From: Olsenella porci | Lineage (GTDB): Bacteria > Actinomycetota > Coriobacteriia > Coriobacteriales > Atopobiaceae | Direction: 5' to 3' | NCBI RefSeq assembly: GCF_009695875.1 | Contig: NZ_VUNC01000002.1 | Location: 1 to 64,000, forward strand | DNA length: 64,000 bases | Part shown: positions 61,144 through 64,000 of the stretch, one piece after another | Numbering within the stretch: the first letter of the stretch is position 1 | How the letters are laid out: each line of letters begins with the position of its first letter | Notes under the pieces: generated by a model | Told to the model about the DNA's origin: nothing | Seen by the model: only the letters and a program-made list of their open reading frames with translations | Databases searched by the model: none | Made by a program: the position numbers and the translations under genes

Positions 61144-62092
61144 CGCAACCGCCCCTCTCCAGCAAGGCATCCGAAAGCCCCTTGAGCACGACGTCGGCCG
61201 CCCCCTTGGTGTCAAGGGCGTCCATGTCGAGCCAGCGAACGCGACCGTCCCTCCTGAACCACGAGATCTGCCGTTTGGCATATCGGCGCGTGCGCATCTT
61301 GACCAGGTCGCGGGCCTCTGCTTCGGTGGTCCTTTCGTCGAGGAGCTCCAAGACCTCCTTGTATCCAATCGCCTGCGATGCGGTGGTCGAGCGCTCCAGT
61401 CCCTCTCCGCGAAGCGTCATGACCTCGTCCACCAGACCTGCGTCGAACATGCCGTCGACGCGCTCGTCGATGCGACGGTAGAGCCGCTGACGTTTCATCT
61501 GGAGCCCGAATATCAGGGCGTCGTAGTGGCTCGCCCTGCTGTGGAGCCCCTCGTGCGTCTTTGCATACGAGTCGCCCTGGTCGAGAAGCTCGAGGGCGCG
61601 GATCACCCGACGCACGTTATGCGGGTGTATGAGGTTTGCAGACTCGGGGTCGCGACGCTCGAGCTCGCGCCACACGGGGTCGCCGCCCTCACTTTCGGCA
61701 AGCCTCTCGTACCTCTCCCTCGCCTCGCTGCCACGCTCGCCCGAGGGGAAGTCCATCTGGTCGATCACGGCGTCGAGGTACAGTCCCGTCCCCCCGCACA
61801 GCACGGGCATCTCGCCCTTCGCAAGCAGGGAGTCGATCGCTGCCCTCGCGTCACGCTGGAACAGTCGAACGGAGTAGTCCTCCCCCACCGGGCAAACGTC
61901 CACCATGAGCAGAGGGCAGCGCCTCTCCCCCACCGGGGTCTTTGCGGTCCCTATGTCCATGCCGCGATAGACCTGCATGGCGTCCGTCGAAACGACGCTC
62001 GTCGAGAGCCTTGTGGCCACCTCCTCGGCGAGCGAGCTCTTCCCCGAGGCGGTGGGGCCGACGATGGCCAGCACGAGCGGCCGCACGCTCAA
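61136..62092 (-). CDS. miaA: tRNA dimethylallyltransferase
   Basis: MiaA adds a dimethylallyl group to A37 of tRNAs reading UNN codons, using DMAPP made through IspH. The 318-residue protein has P-loop VGPTASGKSSLAEEVA, STDAMQVYRGMDIGTAKT, VLCGGTGLYLDAVID and HNVRRVIRALEL. The start is TTG 62092, which overlaps the miaB stop (TTGA); GTG 62086 is in frame. It is followed by hflX in the same transcript. Confidence 0.93.
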   Translation of the reverse strand: MSVRPLVLAIVGPTASGKSSLAEEVATRLSTSVVSTDAMQVYRGMDIGTAKTPVGERRCPLLMVDVCPVGEDYSVRLFQRDARAAIDSLLAKGEMPVLCGGTGLYLDAVIDQMDFPSGERGSEARERYERLAESEGGDPVWRELERRDPESANLIHPHNVRRVIRALELLDQGDSYAKTHEGLHSRASHYDALIFGLQMKRQRLYRRIDERVDGMFDAGLVDEVMTLRGEGLERSTTASQAIGYKEVLELLDERTTEAEARDLVKMRTRRYAKRQISWFRRDGRVRWLDMDALDTKGAADVVLKGLSDALLERGGCDE

Positions 62093-63456
62093 TGCGCCTG
62101 CCCCACGAGGGGACCCCTCAGGTACCAGGTCCTGGCCTCGTCGACCCTGACATCGCACATCTTTCCAACCAGCTCATCGGGAGTCAGGCCCTCGGGAAGT
62201 TCGAAGAGGACGGTCTGGCCCTTCTCGGAGTGCCCGACCATCACGTTTGCGTCCTTCTTGGACGTACCCTCCACAAGGGAGGTGACGACCGTGTGAAGCT
62301 CGGCCTGGTTTGCCTGGTGGGCACAGTCCTCAACGAGCTTGGCAAGGCGATCGAAGCGCTCCTGTATGACCTCCCTGGGCGTGTCGTCCTCGATCTTTGC
62401 GGCGGGAGTCCCGGGACGGCGCGAGTAGATGAACGTGTATGCGGACGAGAAGCCCACCTCCCGAACGAGGGACAGCGTCTGCTCAAAGTCCTGCTCCGTC
62501 TCGCCCGGAAAGCCCACGATGATGTCCGTGGACAGTGCGATGTCGGGCATGGCGGCGCGAAGGTGATCGACCACCTGCAGGTAGCGCTCTCGCGTGTAGC
62601 TGCGATTCATTGCCCTGAGCACACGATTGGAACCGCTCTGGACCGCCAGGTGCAGCTGGGGCATTACGTTGGGGGTCTCTGCCATGGCACGGATGACGTC
62701 ATCCCCAAGGTCCTTGGGATTGGAGGACGTGAAGCGGATTCTCTCCACCCCAGTCCCGCCCACGGAACGCAGGAGCTCGGGGAACCGAGGGCTGCCATAG
62801 AGGTCCCGCCCGTAGGAGTTGACATTCTGCCCCAGGAGCGTAATTTCTCTCACGCCATCCGAGACGAGCCCCTCGCACTCCTCCACCACGCGCTCGAACA
62901 CACGGCTCTTCTCACGCCCGCGCACGTAGGGAACGATGCAGTAGGTGCAGAAATTGTTGCAGCCGGTCATGATGGGGACCCAGGCGTGAAAACGCTGTGC
63001 ACGGTGACTGGGGAGCTCCGTGGAGAAGCCACGTCCCTCCTCCACGGTGTCGACTTCGACCTTGCCCGCGCCGTCGTCCAGGGCCTCCTCAAGAAGGTCG
63101 GGGAGAGACGCGATGGCACTGGTGCCAAACACCACGTCCACGTTGGGAATGCGCTCCTTGAGGGCGGCCCCGTCGCGCTGCCCGATGCAGCCGCCCACGG
63201 CGACAATTCGACGGCCACCCGGTGCCTGGGGAAGCCTGACCAGGTTGGAGGCCTCCCCGTACAGGTGCGTGTCCGCCTTCTCGCGCACACAGCAGGTCAT
63301 GAACACGACGATGTCGGCCTCGGCCGCAGTCTTGACCTCGTTGCAGCCCATGCTGTCGAGGAGACCGCTCACTCGCTCCGAGTCGTGAAGGTTCATCTGG
63401 CACCCAAAGGTGCGGACGCAGTAGGTTCTTCCTACGAGCTTGGGGTGTGTGGGCAC
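62089..63456 (-). CDS. miaB: tRNA-2-methylthio-N6-dimethylallyladenosine synthase
   Basis: MiaB is a radical-SAM enzyme that adds the methylthio group to the base modified by MiaA. The 455-residue protein has three domains: an N-terminal MTTase part with its own cluster cysteines (FGCQMN, GCNEV region, CCVREKADTH and GGCIGQRDG), the radical-SAM core with GCNNFCTYCIVPYVRGRE, and a C-terminal TRAM domain (VVTSLVEGTSKKDANVMVGH). The start is GTG 63456. It lies beside miaA, whose product is its substrate. Confidence 0.95.
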   Translation of the reverse strand: MPTHPKLVGRTYCVRTFGCQMNLHDSERVSGLLDSMGCNEVKTAAEADIVVFMTCCVREKADTHLYGEASNLVRLPQAPGGRRIVAVGGCIGQRDGAALKERIPNVDVVFGTSAIASLPDLLEEALDDGAGKVEVDTVEEGRGFSTELPSHRAQRFHAWVPIMTGCNNFCTYCIVPYVRGREKSRVFERVVEECEGLVSDGVREITLLGQNVNSYGRDLYGSPRFPELLRSVGGTGVERIRFTSSNPKDLGDDVIRAMAETPNVMPQLHLAVQSGSNRVLRAMNRSYTRERYLQVVDHLRAAMPDIALSTDIIVGFPGETEQDFEQTLSLVREVGFSSAYTFIYSRRPGTPAAKIEDDTPREVIQERFDRLAKLVEDCAHQANQAELHTVVTSLVEGTSKKDANVMVGHSEKGQTVLFELPEGLTPDELVGKMCDVRVDEARTWYLRGPLVGQAH

Positions 63457-63458
63457 TC

Positions 63459-63770
63459 CTACATCAACTCCGGACTGTCTGTCTGCCTCGTCCCCGCCTG
63501 CGGGACGAGCCTGTGTACGTATACGGCAATGCGGATGGCGGTACGATTCTCCCCGTTGATCTCTATGTCAGAGAACGTGGGGGCACAGGAGATGTCGACC
63601 CCCGTGGGGATGAGGAAGCCACGGGCGATGGCGATTGCCTTGATCGCCTGGTTCACGGCCCCGGCGCCGACCGCCTGCATGTTGACGGGTACCCCGTCCT
63701 TGACCATCCCGGCGATTGCCCCCGCAACGGATGCGGGGGATGATTTGCTCGAGACCTTAAGAAACTCCAT
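63459..63770 (-). CDS. spoVS: SpoVS-like protein
   Basis: This 103-residue protein is almost all one SpoVS domain: EFLKVSSKSSPASVAGAIAG, MQAVGAGAVNQAIKAIAIAR, GVDISCAPTFSDIEINGENR. SpoVS affects septation and gene expression in spore formers and is also widespread in non-spore-formers such as Coriobacteriia and Thermus, where its role is unclear; it is Alba-like and may bind nucleic acid. ATG 63770 follows GGAG. It is 2 bp from miaB on the same strand. Confidence 0.92.
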   Translation of the reverse strand: MEFLKVSSKSSPASVAGAIAGMVKDGVPVNMQAVGAGAVNQAIKAIAIARGFLIPTGVDISCAPTFSDIEINGENRTAIRIAVYVHRLVPQAGTRQTDSPELM

Positions 63771-63859
63771 GGTGACTCCAAAGCGCAAGCTGCTGTCTTG
63801 GTGGTGTGTTGGTGCCATTTTTAGCCTTGGGCAATTCTACTGCGTTTACCTTGCCTTTT

Positions 63860-63878
63860 GAAGGGTGAGTCACCCTTC
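63860..63878. repeat. Hairpin overlapping the stop codon of the edge gene
   Basis: GAAGGGTGA and TCACCCTTC are exact reverse complements around one G. The arm contains the end gene's stop (63877-63879). The minus-strand side is followed by AAAA, not T, so it is not a typical terminator for that gene. Confidence 0.5.
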
Positions 63879-64000
63879 AGTCGCCCTCGCTCACCTCGAA
63901 GGTGACGGTGACGCGCCCACGGGAGACCCGAACCTTTGGATCCTGCGCAAGCGAGAGGTAGTACCGGTCGGCGAGGAACGAGAAGTCCCTCTCCATGATG
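63877..64000 (-). CDS. C-terminal end of a gene that continues beyond the window
   Basis: The minus strand reads MERDFSFLADRYYLSLAQDP then KVRVSRGRVTVTFEVSEGD and a TGA stop at 63877-63879. The 41 visible residues end in a beta-strand-rich charged sequence. I do not recognise the family. Its start lies outside the window, and it is probably transcribed in the same direction as spoVS. Confidence 0.6.
   Translation of the reverse strand, partial: IMERDFSFLADRYYLSLAQDPKVRVSRGRVTVTFEVSEGD

Overview
The window is a high-GC, densely packed bacterial chromosome segment. The best fit is an actinobacterium of the class Coriobacteriia, probably family Atopobiaceae (Olsenella-like). Supporting signs are many GTG and TTG starts, 4-nt stop/start overlaps, an FHA protein next to a FtsR-type MerR regulator (an actinobacterial pair), a pyruvate formate-lyase pair for strictly fermentative growth, a LexA/LysM SOS pair, SpoVS, and surface proteins built from InlB-type and YNPN-type (DUF5648-like) repeats. 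The genus is inferred; no rRNA is present to confirm it.

Layout. Positions 1-8,800 are an accessory, decaying region. It holds a frameshifted InlB-repeat surface-protein gene, an AT-rich island with one membrane protein, a broken IS3-type orfA, an apparently full-length IS3-family (IS150-group) element of 1,477 bp with 24-bp imperfect ends, a secreted repeat protein, and a pseudogene carrying a duplicated piece of it. tRNA-Ala(GGC), with its own promoter and terminator, closes this region. From 10,004 to 20,296 one tightly overlapping + strand operon runs ABC-F, membrane protein, site-2 protease, scpA, scpB, pseudouridine synthase, histidine phosphatase, cmk-plsC fusion, ispH and a DUF512 iron-sulfur protein. 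From 21,267 to 34,439 a second + strand run has der, plsY, gpsA, rpe, a cysteine desulfurase, a coiled-coil zinc-ribbon protein, coaBC, nfo, a second ABC-F and a heterodimeric ABC exporter. Next come a three-gene flavoprotein/DUF1667 operon, a TIM-barrel-like protein, an LTA-synthase-type sulfatase, a CDP-alcohol phosphatidyltransferase, a D,D-carboxypeptidase, GcvT-like, RidA, FHA, FtsR-like and apt genes, an NlpC/P60 hydrolase, a ClC transporter, a frameshifted Fnr-type regulator, and pflA-pflB. The last 10 kb is mostly on the minus strand (trxB, purine permease, dut, nrdR, LysM protein, hflX, miaA, miaB, spoVS), with lexA and a DUF1624 protein on +.

Most unusual feature. Three long gene-free spacers (9,377-10,003; 20,484-21,266; 38,588-39,256) each carry copies of one unannotated repeat: TGCTTA, six variable bases, CTAG, one base, CCTC, A/T, TG. 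I found 13 copies. In every cluster the left copies face right and the right copies face left. Copies on the same side are 40-41 bp apart, and the innermost opposed pair spans 70-71 bp in all three clusters. The repeats are similar while the spacers differ. This looks like a phased binding array for an unknown DNA-binding protein, although a structured RNA or a mobile palindromic element is not excluded.

How the genes work together. The long + strand operons combine chromosome segregation (ScpAB), ribosome biogenesis and translation (Der, ABC-F, pseudouridine synthase), membrane lipid synthesis (PlsC domain, PlsY, GpsA), isoprenoid and cofactor synthesis (IspH, CoaBC, NifS-type) and DNA repair (Nfo). 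The envelope block (LTA-type synthase, PgsA-like, D,D-carboxypeptidase, NlpC/P60) follows. PflA/PflB mark anaerobic pyruvate metabolism, and the adjacent Fnr-type gene, its probable regulator, appears broken by one extra base.
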